Notes: a model not told the origin generated them from the letters alone. A stretch of 64,000 nucleotides of DNA from Lindgomyces ingoldianus (GCF_010093535.1 NW_022985189.1:486712-550711); one strand, 5' to 3'; positions 1-11,920 are shown, counted from the first letter of the stretch. A program made the numbers and translations.

Positions 1-1874
1 TTCTAGGATTAAGTTATAACATCCTATGTTTATTACATAGAGCTTAATCTGCTCTTTATAGTGTTAGTAGGTAATTATAATAGTTATAGTATAAAAGATA
101 GAACTTTTTTTAAGTTGTTTTCTATTAAATCTAGTTAAGTAAATTATTTAGGTAAGCAGTGTTAATTAGAGATTTAGTTTACACGCTAGTTTTTTATTAA
201 TATAACTTATGCTGTTTACTTCTAAGTTAATAAGAGCTTATATTAAAGCTAATACAGTTTCTTATTATAAACATATAAAAATATTAACTTAGTACTTTTA
301 GTTATTAGTAGGGGACTTAGCCTATAGGTTAGCAAAGATTTAGTGTTAAATTAGTCCTAAAAGGCAACTTAGCCCTAGGACAAGCCTTTTTACAGGCTTC
401 TACTGCTATAGCTGCGGCTACATTAAGAGTAGTAAAAGGGATTAAGGCTTAAATATAAGTTAAAGCCTTTATAAAAATAAAATTAAAATAGTAAAAATCT
501 TTAATAAGTGCTAGCAGCGCTACTTGCGTAGACTTAAGAAAAAAAAATAAAGTAGTTTTAAAAAATATAACTATGCTTACTGCACTTAAAGTATTAACTT
601 TTTTTTTTATAATCTTTACACTTTCTAGAACTAACTAGAGTATAATTTAAATTAATTTTTATTACATTAAAGTCCTTATTTGCAACTGCGCTAGTTTAAG
701 GGTGTATTAGAGCTTATATAGAGAGGAACCTTATGTTATTATTATAGGTAGCAATTAGGTTTACATACACATTAAGGTTATTTAAAAGGGGTTCTTCTAC
801 TATAGCACATTACAGTTTAGTTAAGAAGGAGTTATATAAAGCTGTAATTAAACCTATCTTATTTAGGCCTATATTAGATGCAAGTTAGCAGAACTTAGTA
901 AAGTGTAAAGTAAAGCTTTTTTTTTTTATTATAAGGTGTTTAGGCAACTTAGAGCTGTTAACTTTTTATTTAAGTTTTTATAAGTTACTTATAAAAACAC
1001 TATAAATTAATCTAAGTTAATAATATTTTTATCTATTAGTAAGTTAATTAACGCTGTTATGTTATAGTTAAGTTAAAAGTAGGCATATAGTAACTAAAAG
1101 TGTTTAGAGGGGAATTAGTCTATGTTTTTTTTAAGTTTATATTAGAGCTTATGTAGGAAGGAAGGTAGGTCTTTCTGTTTTCTATTAAATAGCAGGGGAT
1201 TAGGGAGTTAGTTAGATTTTATTACTAAGTTAAAAAGGTTATAGGTTGTAGGTAGTGTTAGGTAGAAAAGAGTTAAGCTATCTCTAGACTTTTAGGTAGG
1301 CTTTAAGGCTAGTAAGTTCTTAGTTCCTACTACTATAACAGAAGTTAAGGCAGAAATAGACTACTTAATAACATAAAGCTGTTCTTTAAAGTCCTTTTAA
1401 AAAGCTTTAAAGCTTACAACATAGTAGCTTTTTTATAAAGTAAGCGCTTTTTAAAAGGCTTCTTAGCTTACTTTAATAGCTTAAAGTTATGTAAGTACTA
1501 AGCTTATTAGATTAAATTTAGAGGCTATTCTTAGCTAAGGTTTTAACACAACATAATGTTATAATTATGCATAAGTAAGGTTATAGAGCTTTATAGAGGT
1601 CTAGTTTAATTACTACATAAGGTATTATAGTAGGTATAAGACATTATGTAAGGAATAGAAAAGTTTAAAAAGAAATTAGTAATTAAATACTTAGCTTAAA
1701 AGTCTAAGCGCTTTAAGTATAAATTAAGCCTGTTTTAGGTTTAGTTAGTGTTAAAGCAGTTTATGCTTAAGTTTATGTCTGTGTTGTGTTATGTTTATGT
1801 TAGACGTGCACTAATAATACTCTAGTACGCGTCTAATACAGTTATGTCTAGGATCTAGAGAGGATACTATGACA
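1..1874 (-). mobile_element. Ty3/gypsy copy G1, 5' part, RIP-degraded, cut by window start
   Basis: This is the 5' part of a minus-strand LTR retrotransposon that continues beyond the left edge. Its sequence from position 1 matches, base for base apart from transitions, the stretch starting near 15737 in the complete copy at 11921-17605. The 5' LTR is 1557-1874, 318 bp, with TGT...ACA ends. Inside the LTR lies gag/protease-region sequence that is AT-rich and full of stops. The element is inserted into another copy of the same family in the opposite orientation: pol sequence of that copy resumes at 1875. The order of internal domains is inferred from the complete copy. Confidence 0.8.
1557..1874 (-). 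repeat. 5' LTR of gypsy copy G1
   Basis: 318-bp LTR, same length as the LTRs at 4465-4782, 11921-12238 and 17288-17605. On the plus strand it begins TGTTATAATTATG and ends GATACTATGACA. RIP-type transitions separate it from the less mutated copy at 11921. Confidence 0.85.
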
Positions 1875-4782
1875 CTAACAGTGTTTTAGACCTAATATAA
1901 ACTATTTAAGTACCTAGTAATGCCCTTTAGCTTAGCTAACGCGCCTAGTACTTTTTAACATTTTGTAAACAACTTACTCTAACTCTACCTAAACATGTTC
2001 TGCACTATGTATATTAATAATATTCTAATCTATAGTAATAGCCTTTTAGAGCACAAACAGCATGTACGCCTAGTGCTAAAGGCTATAGAAGAAGCAGGTC
2101 TGTAACTTAACATAGATAAATGTAAGTTCTACTAATTAAAGGTTACATATTTAGAATATGTAATTTTTATAAATAGCATCTAAATAGACCCTATTAAAGT
2201 TTAGACTATGCTAGATTAGTAATACCTAAAGAACATAAAAGACATTTAAGCTTTTATAAAATTTACTAACTTTTACTAATAATTTATTAATAACTTTTTA
2301 TAGTAAGTAAGCTCTATAATTACACTTACTAAAAAAAAAATTTAATTTAACTTTAACCTAAATTACTAATAGTTTTTTAACTAGCTAAAAAAAGCTTTTA
2401 CTAAAGCTTTAATACTTTACTACTTTAACTTTAAACTACTAATACTTATAGAAGCTAATGCCTTAGACTATGTAGTAGTAGGAGTTCTCTTCTAGACTAA
2501 GCTAGATAGGACTATTAAGCCTATTACATACTTCTTAAAAAGAATAAGTCTTGTAGAAAGTAATTATAAGATCTATAATAAAAAATTACTTACTATAGTA
2601 CACTACTTTAAATAATAGCAACCTAAACTAGAAAGTGCAGCGCATCTAATATAAGTTCTATTTAACTATAAAAACTTATAGTACTTTACAACTATAAAAT
2701 AACTTAGCTACTAATAAGCTTGTTAGTTTAAATATCTGTTCTATTTTAATTTTAAGATTACTTATTATTCTAGTTAAAATAAAAGAAAACTAGATGCCTT
2801 TATAAGGCAATCCTAAAACATCTTTACTTAAAAAAAAGTGTAAAAAGCTTAACACTAAACTTTACTTTAACCTAAGCTATTTTTAGACCTTAACTTAAAT
2901 AAAATAAATTAGATAATTAATTAAATTATTACTAATAAGTATTTAAATAATAAATTTATCTAAAAAACTTTAGACTTACTTTAAAATAGCACTAGTTAGT
3001 TAAAGAAGGTAACACTAGCTAACTATAAAAACTAAAATAGTAAGCTGTATTACTATAACTAACTTATAATTTTTAATTTTAATAAACTAAGAATTAAACT
3101 ACTTTAAATTATACATAACTTGCCTATTAGAGAACACCTAGGCAGAGAAAAGACTCTTAACCTACTACAGAGAGAGTACTACTAGCCCTGCATGTTCTAT
3201 ACTGTACGCTAATACGTATTATGTTGCTATACTTACTATAAAGTAAAGGCCTTTTAAAAAAGGTATAATAGCCTACTTAAACTACTCTTAATCTCTAAAT
3301 AAGCTTAAAAAGACATATTAATTAATTTTATTATAAACTTACCTTTATCTAAAGGGTATATAAATATTATAGTAGTTATTAATTACTTAACTAAGTATTA
3401 ACACTTAATACTATGTTTCTTTATAACTGCTTCTAATATAGCCTAGTTATTCTACTAATACATATAAGTTTACTATAGCCTGCCTAATATAATTATATTA
3501 GATAGAGGTACACAGTTTGTCTTAGCCTTCTAGGATAAACTTTATAAACAGCTCTAAATTATCCTCTATTTATCTATAGCTTTTTACCTAGAGACTAACA
3601 GCTAGACTAAGAATGTAAACACTATAATAAAATAAGTTTTATAAGTGTACATAAACTACTAGTAAGATAACTAGGTAAAATAGTTAGCTACAGCATAGTT
3701 TAAAGCTAATAACATAACATTTAAATTAACATAAGTATCTTTATTTTTAGCAAACTATAGATACTACCTTTAAATAAAATTTAAACTACTTTTAAATACC
3801 TTCTAACTAACTTATTAATCTATATAAGTAATAAATGTAAATAGACTTATTAATAAAATCTAAAATATATCTAAATATGTTTATAAAAAGCTTACATAAG
3901 CTTAAGCTTTTTAATAAGAGTATGTAAACTAATTCTAAACTTCTACCCCTGTGTATGCAGCTAGCAAAAAGGTCTAGCTAGACACTAGAAATATCTAAAT
4001 AAACTAATAATTAAAGAAACTTAATTAAAAAAACCTTAGCCTTTTTATAGTAGCCTATATAGTCTTATTACACACTTACTAATTAATCCTACCTAATAGC
4101 ATAAAAATACACCCTGTGTTCTACGTATTATTGCTGCGCTAAGTAGCTTTTAAATCTAACTATCTACCTAAACAGCTAAACCTGCTACCTAAACTTATTA
4201 TTATAAATAATAAACTAGAATATGTTATAAAAGACATTAAATAGATCTAGTTTAATAAAAAAAAATGTATTTATAAATACTTTATAAAATAGACTAGATA
4301 CAACAAACTATTATAAGAACCTATAAAAGCCTTATAAGAGAACTCTATAGTAACTTAATTTTATGCCTAATACCTATCTAAACTAAACCTGTACCCTAAC
4401 AAAGACAACCTAATGCTAGAACTACTAATATAAAGGATTCCCTTTTTAATAAAGAGGGGGGTACTGTTATAGTATCCTCCCTAGATCCTAGACATAACTG
4501 TATTAGACATGTACTAGAGTATTATTAGTGCACATCTAACATAAATATAACATAATATAAATATAAACTTAAGCATAAACTGCCTTAACACTAACTAAAC
4601 CTAAAATAGGCTTAATTTATACTTAAAGTGCTTAGACTTTTAAGCTAAGTATTTAATTACTAATTTTCTTTTAAACCTTTCTGTTTCTTACACAACGTCT
4701 TGTACCTACTATAATACCTTACGTAGTAATTAAACTAGACCTCTGTGAAGCTCTATAACCTTACTCGTGCACAATCGTGACA
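1875..4782 (+). mobile_element. Ty3/gypsy copy G2, pol and 3' LTR, RIP-degraded
   Basis: This is the plus-strand copy into which G1 inserted, so its 5' part lies left of the window. Reverse transcriptase is readable with internal stops at about 1880-2300: an LANAPSTF block near 1940, and the catalytic YIDD box at about 2007-2035 now reading YINN (two G-to-A changes). RNase H follows at about 2380-2760. Integrase is at about 3100-3800, with the LDRGTQFV block near 3500 and a tail resembling the C-terminal region. A polypurine tract (aaagaggggggtac) at 4450-4464 abuts the 3' LTR. The gene is dead: CAG is repeatedly TAG. Confidence 0.85.
4465..4782 (+). repeat. 3' LTR of gypsy copy G2
   Basis: 318-bp LTR starting TGTTATAGTATCC and ending CAATCGTGACA, directly after the polypurine tract. 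It is the reverse complement of the LTR at 11921-12238. Confidence 0.85.
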
Positions 4783-4930
4783 AGTATCTAGAATTATAAC
4801 ATGTACAACTTTAGTAAGACAGGCTTTATAATAGGCTAAACATTTATTAACTATACTTGCGCTTAAAACTTTACTTTTAGCTTTAAATAATGCTTTATAA
4901 ACATACTAGGCTAGTTTATGCTAATGTAGC

Positions 4931-5229
4931 TGTAACAATCCTCATGAATTGTTCCATCTCGAGTCGCCCGGAACCTCCGGAAGGCCCTCGTATCAGCCCC
5001 GACCTCGACCTGGCCCCAACTCTGCCCTGCCCCCTGCTGTACCCCTATTCCCTTATGTATTTAGTTGCACCTTGCCCCTGTAGCTAGCTTAGTAGTTTTC
5101 TAATATCCTTTTATATAAGGCCTATAGGTGTTAATAGCATTCTTAGGTTCTAAGTCCCCACGCACTTCTATATGCCTCTAAGTAAATTCTTACTGCATTT
5201 AGACCTATTATCTTGCCTGTGCTGTTATA
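4931..5229 (+). repeat. 5' LTR of the short LTR element
   Basis: 299 bp. The left half (to about 5085) keeps a GC-rich sequence, for example CTCGAGTCGCCCGGAACC. The right half carries dense C-to-T and G-to-A changes compared with the 3' LTR. Confidence 0.85.
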
Positions 5230-6056
5230 TTATATTAGAAAACTTACTTTTGCTAGTAACAGCCTTATTAATAATATTACATTAATTATTTGTTTAACTA
5301 TGTTTAACTCTAAGAAGCGTCTAATTTAGTTTAAGTTATAATCCTTACACACTATTATATTAAACTATTTAGTTTATAGACTAGATCTTATTAACCTCTA
5401 GTTAACTAAAGCCTTTAGGTTTAAAACTTCCTATCCTCTATAATTAGAATTACCTTTAAAAAAGTTGTAAAGAATGCGCTAAGGTAGAAACTTAGAGACT
5501 ACTAATAACTTATTAGAATTAGAGACAACTACTAATGCCTAACTCTTAACTACTAACTACTACCTTGTTAACAGCTAAACCTGCGTCTGCAGAACCTAAA
5601 GCTAGACCCACCTAATTTAGAGTTAACTTCTAGCAGTATATTAATGCTTAATTATAAGCACAGCTTAAGCAGCTAATCTACTAAAACACTGCTAAGCAAC
5701 TACTAAATTACCCCTAATAATGCCTTAAATTACCTCTGCTACCCTAATAGCAAAAGACCTTTAAGGCACCCCTAATAACACTTAAATGTCACTACACTAA
5801 ACGCACGTCTAAGATTAATAACTGCACAAATAGTAAAGAACAATTAGCTAGACATCTATACAGATTAATATTAGAGTAGGCGCGCACGCATGGCGTTTTA
5901 GTTTAGAGGACACTGCTAGCAGTGCAAAGGAATACTTAGCAAGAACACCTAGCTAAATTAGACTAGTTTTAGTTTAAGAAGGCAGAGGACATAACAGCAA
6001 TACTTTATACTATAATTACTACTAATAGGGACTATTAGTCTACAGAGGGGGGGTAG

Positions 6057-6355
6057 TGTAATAGTTTTTATAAATTGTTCTATCTTAAGTTGCCTAGAAC
6101 CTCTAGAAGGCCCTTGTATTAGCCCTAACCTTAACCTGGCCCTAACTCTGCCCTGCCCTCTGCTGTACCTCTATTCCCTTATATATTTAGTTGCACCTTA
6201 CTTCTGTAGCTAGCTTAGTAGTTTTCTAATATCCTTTTATACAAGGCCTATAGGTGTCAATGGCATTCCCAGGTTCTGAGTCCCCACGCACTCCCATATG
6301 CCTCTGAGTGGATTCCCACCGCATTCGGACCCATTGTCTTGCCTGTGCCGTTACA
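6057..6355 (+). repeat. 3' LTR of the short LTR element
   Basis: 299 bp. It is the mirror of the 5' LTR: its left half is RIP-mutated and its right half (from about 6245) is nearly unmutated, ending GTGCCGTTACA. Confidence 0.85.
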
Positions 6356-6757
6356 GTAGCCTAGATTACACTTAGCGCGCAAAGAATTAGCTATAAATGC
6401 TATAAATGCTATCTAAAGGGAAAATTCTTATAAATATAGCTTAAGTATATTCTTAACAATTACCTACTCTTTATTATTACCTAGCCTTTGTAAGTTAGCT
6501 ATAGAATTAGCTTATAAAAGTTATTTAACACTTTAGTTATTTATTATTTTTTAAGAGACTTTATACATAGCTGTAGCATATTTCTTTAAGAGTTTTATAT
6601 TTTGTTTAAAAGCGTAAAGCGTAAGCTGTATCTAACATTCTTTTAGCGTGTTTAAGTAGTGTTGTTAGGAATCTATTAGTGTAGGAAGGGTAGTTTAGTA
6701 GGGTCTTAGTAAAAGTAAGCAACTCAGGTGTGTGAGCAACTCGTCTATGAAGTACGT

Positions 6758-6959
6758 TATAGGCCTTGTACAAAAGGATATCAGAAAACTACCGGGCTAG
6801 CTACAGGGAAGTGCGACTAAATACTTGGGGGAATAGGGGTAACAGCAGGGGGCAGGACAGGGTCGGGGGCAGGACAGGGTCGGGGTCGGGGCCGATACGA
6901 GGACCTTCCGGATAGGTTCTGGGCCACTCGAGATCGAACGATTCATGAGAATCGTTACA
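6758..6959 (-). repeat. Partial LTR of the short-LTR-element family
   Basis: The reverse complement starts TGTAACGATTCTCATGAATC at 6959 and matches the solo LTR at 18710-19038 up to its CAAGGCCTATA site. It stops at the TA beside the end of element A copy A1. The missing part may lie beyond the left side of that insertion. It is lightly mutated and contains a tandem CCCGACCCTGTCCTG-like segment. Confidence 0.7.
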
Positions 6960-7960
6960 ATGCATGGCTCTCGCGATAGTCGCATGCATGTTACGATAAG
7001 TCTCATGTTGCCAAGACTTACCCCTTTTCCTGCACATATATAGACCTCTAGGTTCATACCTCTAGCAATCAATCTAGTTCCTCATGCCTCTGATGCTCCT
7101 CCTAGCTTCACATACTGTTATTGCAGATCTCTTAACTGTATTGCTAGCACAACTGCTAGCACAACCGCTAGCACAATTGCTAGTTCCGCTTCTTCAACTG
7201 CGGCTTAACTGTAATAGGCTGGTGCCTATAGGTATCACCTAGAGATTAGCTGATAGGGATAGGAAAGGCATAAAGCAAATTGTAGCAGATTATAGCAAAC
7301 TGTAGTATACATTAGTTGTGTTGTATGTAGCGCTAGCTAGCTTTTTGACAACGCTGCCCCTAAGCTAGATAGGTGTTACGGTATAACATCTAGTTCTGTA
7401 GCAAGTACACAGTTTGCTTCACTAAATTTAATACTATTTCTACTTTTCCCTCGCTGGCCTTCGGAACTACTAATTGGGCTGGTGTCCAGGGTATTAGCTA
7501 GAGCTTAGCTGGCAGCGTTAGGAAAGGCATAAAGCAAATTACAGCAAATTACAGCAAATTTCAGTAAACTACAGCAAACTGCAATAAACCGCAGTAGATC
7601 ACAGCAGCCTGCAGTAAACTGCAGTACACCTTAGTTGTGTCCCAAGTGGCGCTAGCTAGCTAGGTGCTGCTGTATAAAACCTAATTGTGTAGTAAGGACA
7701 CAATTTCTTCACTAAATGTAATACCATTATTAAGCATTTGCTAGCTGCGCTAAGTCATTACATTAACAAGCAGGATTATAATATTAATAGATGCAGTTCT
7801 TTAGTAACATTCCACTTCTTTCGCTTGACTAACCTACATTCCTCGCTGGCCCAAGGGACTGGCATATAACTTGTTTAAATATTTATTCCACCTCAATGAT
7901 CGTCCAGGCTTCCAGCCTTCTGTCTGCTGACTCTTCTCTACGTGCACATTTCCCAGTCGC
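6960..7960. other. Gene-free stretch with tandem and duplicated repeats
   Basis: No gene is visible. A 12-bp tandem repeat of the type GCTAGCACAACT occurs at about 7141-7188. Two diverged direct copies of a block of about 220-260 bp lie at about 7217-7437 and 7478-7733. Both share GGCTGGTGYC, GGAAAGGCATAAAGCAAAT, TAGTTGTGT and TTGCTTCACTAAAT-like strings. Confidence 0.7.
7537..7632. repeat. 10-bp period minisatellite (ACAGCAAATT type)
   Basis: About nine units of 10 bp follow one another: acagcaaatt, tcagtaaact, acagcaaact, gcaataaacc, gcagtagatc and so on, drifting at a few positions. It sits inside the second duplicated block. The first block has a shorter version near 7275-7310. Confidence 0.8.
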
Positions 7961-9581
7961 TTAAAGCCCGTCACCATTGTATGCTAGTTTGTTGGGAGTT
8001 CCAGCGGGAACGCTAGTGATCAACCCCGTCGATGCCCACTGAAGCAGTTTTGACAGCGACTGCGAAGGACCTGTGACACCGTCCTTTGCCATAAAGTAGG
8101 CGACGAGGCCGGAGACATGAGGCGTTGCTAGTAGCGGTGAGAACAATTTAGCCTTGTAACTTTAGATTTCTTGAACAAGGGACTTACCCATACTAGTTCC
8201 AGACAAAGTGGCATAACATGTTGCACAGGTATTGTAACTGCTAAAAATACTAACACCCGGCGCAATAATGTCCACAATAGTGCCGAAGTTCGAGAATGTC
8301 GCAAACTTGTCAGTTGAGTCGCTTGCAGCTACTGTGATCGCGCTTGGGGCCGAAGCAGGAGATTGAGTATTTGCATTTACGGCACTGTTGCCAGCCGCGA
8401 CCACTACAGTCAGGCCAGCAGTGGTCGCAGCAGCTACCATCTGATTCATTGCCGTCGACAGAGGGCCTCCAACGGACATGTTAATGACTGACTTGGTGGT
8501 ACGACGATTGGCGATAGCGTTGTTTGCGGCTAGGTTGTTTATCAGGTCAGCTAACATTCGCGAAGCTTTTTTATTGATGCTTACCCCATTGAAGACCAGA
8601 TATTACACCCGATGTTGGACCAGAGCCGGTAGAGTCCAGTACTTTCACCGCCACGAGGTTGGCAAGTTTGGCGACGCCCACAAATGTTCCGGCAGCTGTC
8701 CCGGCAACATGGGTGCCATGTCCGTTCTGGTCTGTGTTCTACGATCGATTATTATCTGATTGTGAGACAATTTAGTAGCTGGTAAGCTTACAGGTGAGCC
8801 TGCAATGAAGTTTGCGCCCCAAGACGCGCGGTTTGTGAATTCCTTGCATAGTGTTAGCAGGTTTCTCCCAGCTAGTCTTTCTTTTCCTTTCTATATGGGG
8901 ATAGAGCGGGGGACACAGGGGAAAGGGGGAGGGGGAGTGGAAGTGGGAAGGGCTTAAGCCTACCTGGTGTCCGATATTGATGCCAGTATCTACGACGTAA
9001 ATCCAGGTCCCAGAACCGGCGGTAGTGTCATAAACATATGATGTGCTTGCAGCGAAGGCGGCTTTCGTACGATGAGAGATACGGACATCACCCCAGTTAT
9101 AGCCGAAGGCTGAGGTCAGGGCCCGCTTTGATATTCTGCTGTTCCTGAATTTAGAAGTATCGATAGAACCAGGAGTAGGCAGCGAGGGGAGAACGATTTT
9201 GACAGTGGTGGCTTTCTCTAAGTAGCGAACCTGGAAAACGTTAGGTTGGACAAACCTAATGAGAGACGCGGGAATCATTTCGCTTACTCTGGTGTCTTTG
9301 GTGATCAGAGGCAGATCTTCGGTGGCAATCTCGACGGCGTAACCATTGAAGCCAGTGATGTTGAACACCTGCTCAATTCCTTGCTTGCCTTTGCCCTTGG
9401 ATCGGTTGTTTACATCTTCCTCGTGCTTGTTACGATCCTTCAGATCAGCATCGTCTTTGTACACGACGATATATCGATCCTTGATGACACCGTCCGTTGC
9501 GTCAGTATTAACGATAGGTGCCTCGGCGAGCACGGCGCTAATAAGGCTCGAAAGAGCGAGCAATGCCGCTAGATACCTCAT
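7961..9581 (-). CDS. Secreted subtilisin-like serine protease (S8, proteinase K-like)
   Basis: Five exons read as one frame: 8964-9581, 8792-8842, 8585-8738, 8188-8529 and 7961-8127, giving 443 residues. Introns are 121, 53, 55 and 60 bp with GT-AG ends. The protein has a signal peptide (about 1-19, ending AVLA), an I9-type propeptide (about 35-110, RYIVVYKDD) and an S8 catalytic domain. The triad is Asp198 in VVDTGI, His230 in NGHGTHVAG and Ser387 in GTSMATPHV; the spacing is close to proteinase K. An AAGNS oxyanion-hole block is present. By family it is an endopeptidase secreted for protein breakdown. The gene lies between heavily RIP-mutated repeats yet shows no inactivating change. Splice sites are inferred. 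Confidence 0.9.
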
Positions 9582-9671
9582 TGTTCTTAAAAAATAGCAG
9601 ATAGAATGATTTCGTGAGTAGTCTGTATGGGATGGAACAGTCTACAGCTCTAGAGAAGCTGCGCTCACTGC

Positions 9672-9680
9672 TATTTAAAT
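9672..9680 (-). promoter_or_regulatory. TATA-like box of the subtilase gene
   Basis: The minus strand reads ATTTAAATA about 91 bp upstream of the subtilase ATG at 9581. Position and sequence suit a core promoter; there is no other evidence. Confidence 0.4.
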
Positions 9681-9681
9681 G

Positions 9682-10773
9682 CTAAACATGCCGTGTTTTC
9701 AGCTTCTCCCTAAACGTTCATTTACCACAACCTTCTCGCTTTGACTTTATCGAATGACGAATTGAGCATATAATATATATTGTGATGTATCCACTCTAAG
9801 GATGTATTAGACACGCGATTGGCTAGGGGATACCGTGAGCCTAACACCTCGCTTGTTGGCCGGGAAGAAGGTGGACAATAACGAGTTTAAGCTAGAAGGG
9901 CGCGGAACTTTACAGAGCCTCGATTGTGCCATATTTTCAACTCCAGTGACGTCTGCTGGTGTCATTTGGGGCAGAACTAGCGTACAACTGGCGAGGCACA
10001 ACCGAAAATGTGGACAAAACAAGTGGATGTTCGGCAAAGCTAGTCTAGTAATAACCAACCGCCTATCTTGGCCCGAGTCACGCGCTGTGAAGGGTCCTCC
10101 GCAGGAGGGTCTAGTCGTCTGTGTAATTGTTAGTAGCTTAGTGTAAGGACGGGGCTCTGTACCACTGCGCCAATACAATAAAAAAGGTGTGAATAATCAA
10201 CCAGCAGTTGATTCTACGTACAAAATAGTAGATATACCTATCGCGCGCAAGGACCATCTCAGCCTTGTAGAGAAATCTACCTTCTTTAAACTTTAATATA
10301 ATCTACTCTCTCTCTCTCTCTATTACTTTTCTTACAGCTAGCCGCTAAAAGTCTAGTTCGTTAAGCTACTAACACAAGCTCTATGCATTCTATCTAGCAT
10401 TATAGCATTGTAATTGTATATTAACTACGTAGTAATTTAACGCAATTTTAAGATTTCTAGCGTTGTAATATGCTTAGTATTTAGTCTAGTACCCACGTAC
10501 ACGATATACAGCCTGTAGGTGTTAAGGCATACTATAAATAGCCTTTTTAATATATAAATTAAAGATAAGCTGCTATGTCTTTTTTAATACAGCGTAGAAC
10601 GTCCCCTACTTCTTTATAAAGTATTTAAGAGTGTTAAATTTAAAATGTTACTAATATAAAGTCCTTTTAGCTACTACTATATATACTTAATAAAGGTAAA
10701 GTCTAGTAAATAAAGTAAAAAGTTATTAACATCAACATTATACTTAGTTATTTAATTATAAGTATAAAAAGTA
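9682..10773. other. Intergenic stretch, no convincing gene
   Basis: 9800-10180 is GC-balanced with an open minus-strand frame of 123 codons that lacks an ATG start. The minus strand at about 10144-10175 contains TGGCGCAGTGG, matching a pol III A-box, but no B-box follows. A CT microsatellite lies at about 10301-10321. From about 10330 the DNA is AT-rich and degenerate. Confidence 0.5.
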
Positions 10774-11549
10774 ACGTACACTACAGGCAAGTTGCTTACA
10801 CACCTAAGTTACTTACTTTTGCTAAGACTCTACTAAACTACTCTTCTATACTAATTAGACGTTTTAAAAGGATATTAGATATAGTTTATACTTTAGGCTT
10901 TTAAATAAGACATAACACTCTTAAAGCAACATGCTGCAGCTATGTATAAAGTCTTTTAAAAAAATAATAAATAACTAACACACTAGACAACTTTTATAAG
11001 CTAATTCTATAGCTAACTTATAAAAGCTAAAAAATAATAAAAAGTAAGTAATTATTAAGTATATACTTAAGCTATATATATAAGGATTTTCCTTTTAGCT
11101 AGTAGCTATAGCTAATATAGCTAATTCTTTATACACTAAGTATAATCTAGGCTATGTTAGTTAGTATAAACTAGTCTATGATATTTATAAAGTGTTATTT
11201 AAAGCTTAAAGTAAAGTTTAACTATAACTATAAAAAAAAGCTTTTTATAAGAATTTTAAAGTAATTTAAAGCTAGTTTAGCCTTATAAAGAATACTAAAG
11301 CTAAGTATAGCATTTAAAATAATAACATATACAACTTTAATAAAATAAGATTTATAATAGGCTAGTTTATGCTAACATAGCCTAGAATATACTTAGCATG
11401 TAAAGAATTAGCTATATTAGCTTTATCTACTAGCTAAAAGAAATATCCTTATATATATAGCTTAAATATATGCTTAATAATTACTTACTTTTTATTATTA
11501 TCTAGCTTTTATAAGTTTGCTATAAAATTAGCCTAGAAAAGTTATTTAG
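10774..11549 (+). mobile_element. Element A copy A3, right part truncated
   Basis: It starts ACGTACACTACAGGC after a TA (10772-10773). The left arm runs to about 11358, then a shortened right arm, an inverted copy of the left, runs to about 11549 where it stops without the terminal motif. The strings taatctaggctatgtta and aactagccta recur in both arms. Confidence 0.55.
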
Positions 11550-11920
11550 TATATTTATCTGTACGCAGGAGTGATACAGCGCTTAGTATCTATCTAGCCT
11601 AGCATAGGATCACAGGACTACGCACGTGGTGCCTGTGCGCGGGCGCGCCTTCTTAAATATCGCTCGCGTCTGTACATAGGGAAGACAAGTAATAACTAGA
11701 AACCTGTTGCCCACCCTACCTACTCTGTACGCTGTGCACACTGTACACTACTCTTACTCTTGCTACTTAAGTGCTTATACTATAAGCAGCTAGCTAAAAG
11801 AGTCTATTTAACATCTTATCTATTAAAGGCTATGTACACATATATAGATTCAAATATAGAATTCTAACCTAATATATTTTACAAGCAAGTAGTCTACACA
11901 AGTAAATAGTCCACTCTAAT
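11550..11920. other. Unassigned repeat-like stretch
   Basis: It contains a short GC-rich patch (about 11610-11660, gtgcctgtgcgcgggcgcgcc) inside AT-rich DNA. It may be a remnant of another element, but I see no ends or coding sequence. Confidence 0.4.

Larger units (their letters stand above)
4931..6355 (+). mobile_element. Short non-autonomous LTR element (TRIM-like), 1,425 bp
   Basis: Two direct 299-bp LTRs (4931-5229 and 6057-6355) with TGTAAC...GTTACA-type ends enclose about 830 bp. The insertion has an exact 5-bp target duplication, GTAGC, at 4926-4930 and 6356-6360. A polypurine tract (acagagggggggtag) at 6042-6056 precedes the 3' LTR, so the element reads on the plus strand. The sequence after the 5' LTR (ttatattaga) could be a RIP-altered primer binding site, but this is weak. 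The interior has no recognisable gag or pol and is too short for them, so the element would depend on an autonomous partner. Confidence 0.85.
4783..6757 (-). mobile_element. Long-inverted-repeat DNA element A, copy A1, interrupted
   Basis: 4783-4930 and 6356-6757 are two halves of one repeat, split by the short LTR element at 4931-6355 and cut on the left by gypsy copy G2. The right end reads ...GAAGTACGT followed by TA, the same end as copy A2 at 21429. The subterminal motif (GTAAGCAACTCAGGTGTGTGAGCAACT) is shared with all other copies in reverse orientation. No coding sequence is visible. Confidence 0.65.

Noticed and set aside
385..440. Plus-strand FYCYSCGYIK string resembling a gag zinc knuckle
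   Set aside because: The spacing of Cys and His is wrong and the element reads on the minus strand by its LTR and polypurine tract.
8530..8590. Apparent frameshift and stop in the subtilase gene after GLQWG
   Set aside because: A 55-bp intron with donor GTAAGC, branch GCTGACC and acceptor CCTAG restores the frame and gives the length expected for the proteinase K family, so the gene is not a pseudogene.
10144..10175. TGGCGCAGTGG A-box, possible tRNA or SINE head
   Set aside because: No B-box within several hundred bases downstream and no cloverleaf could be drawn.
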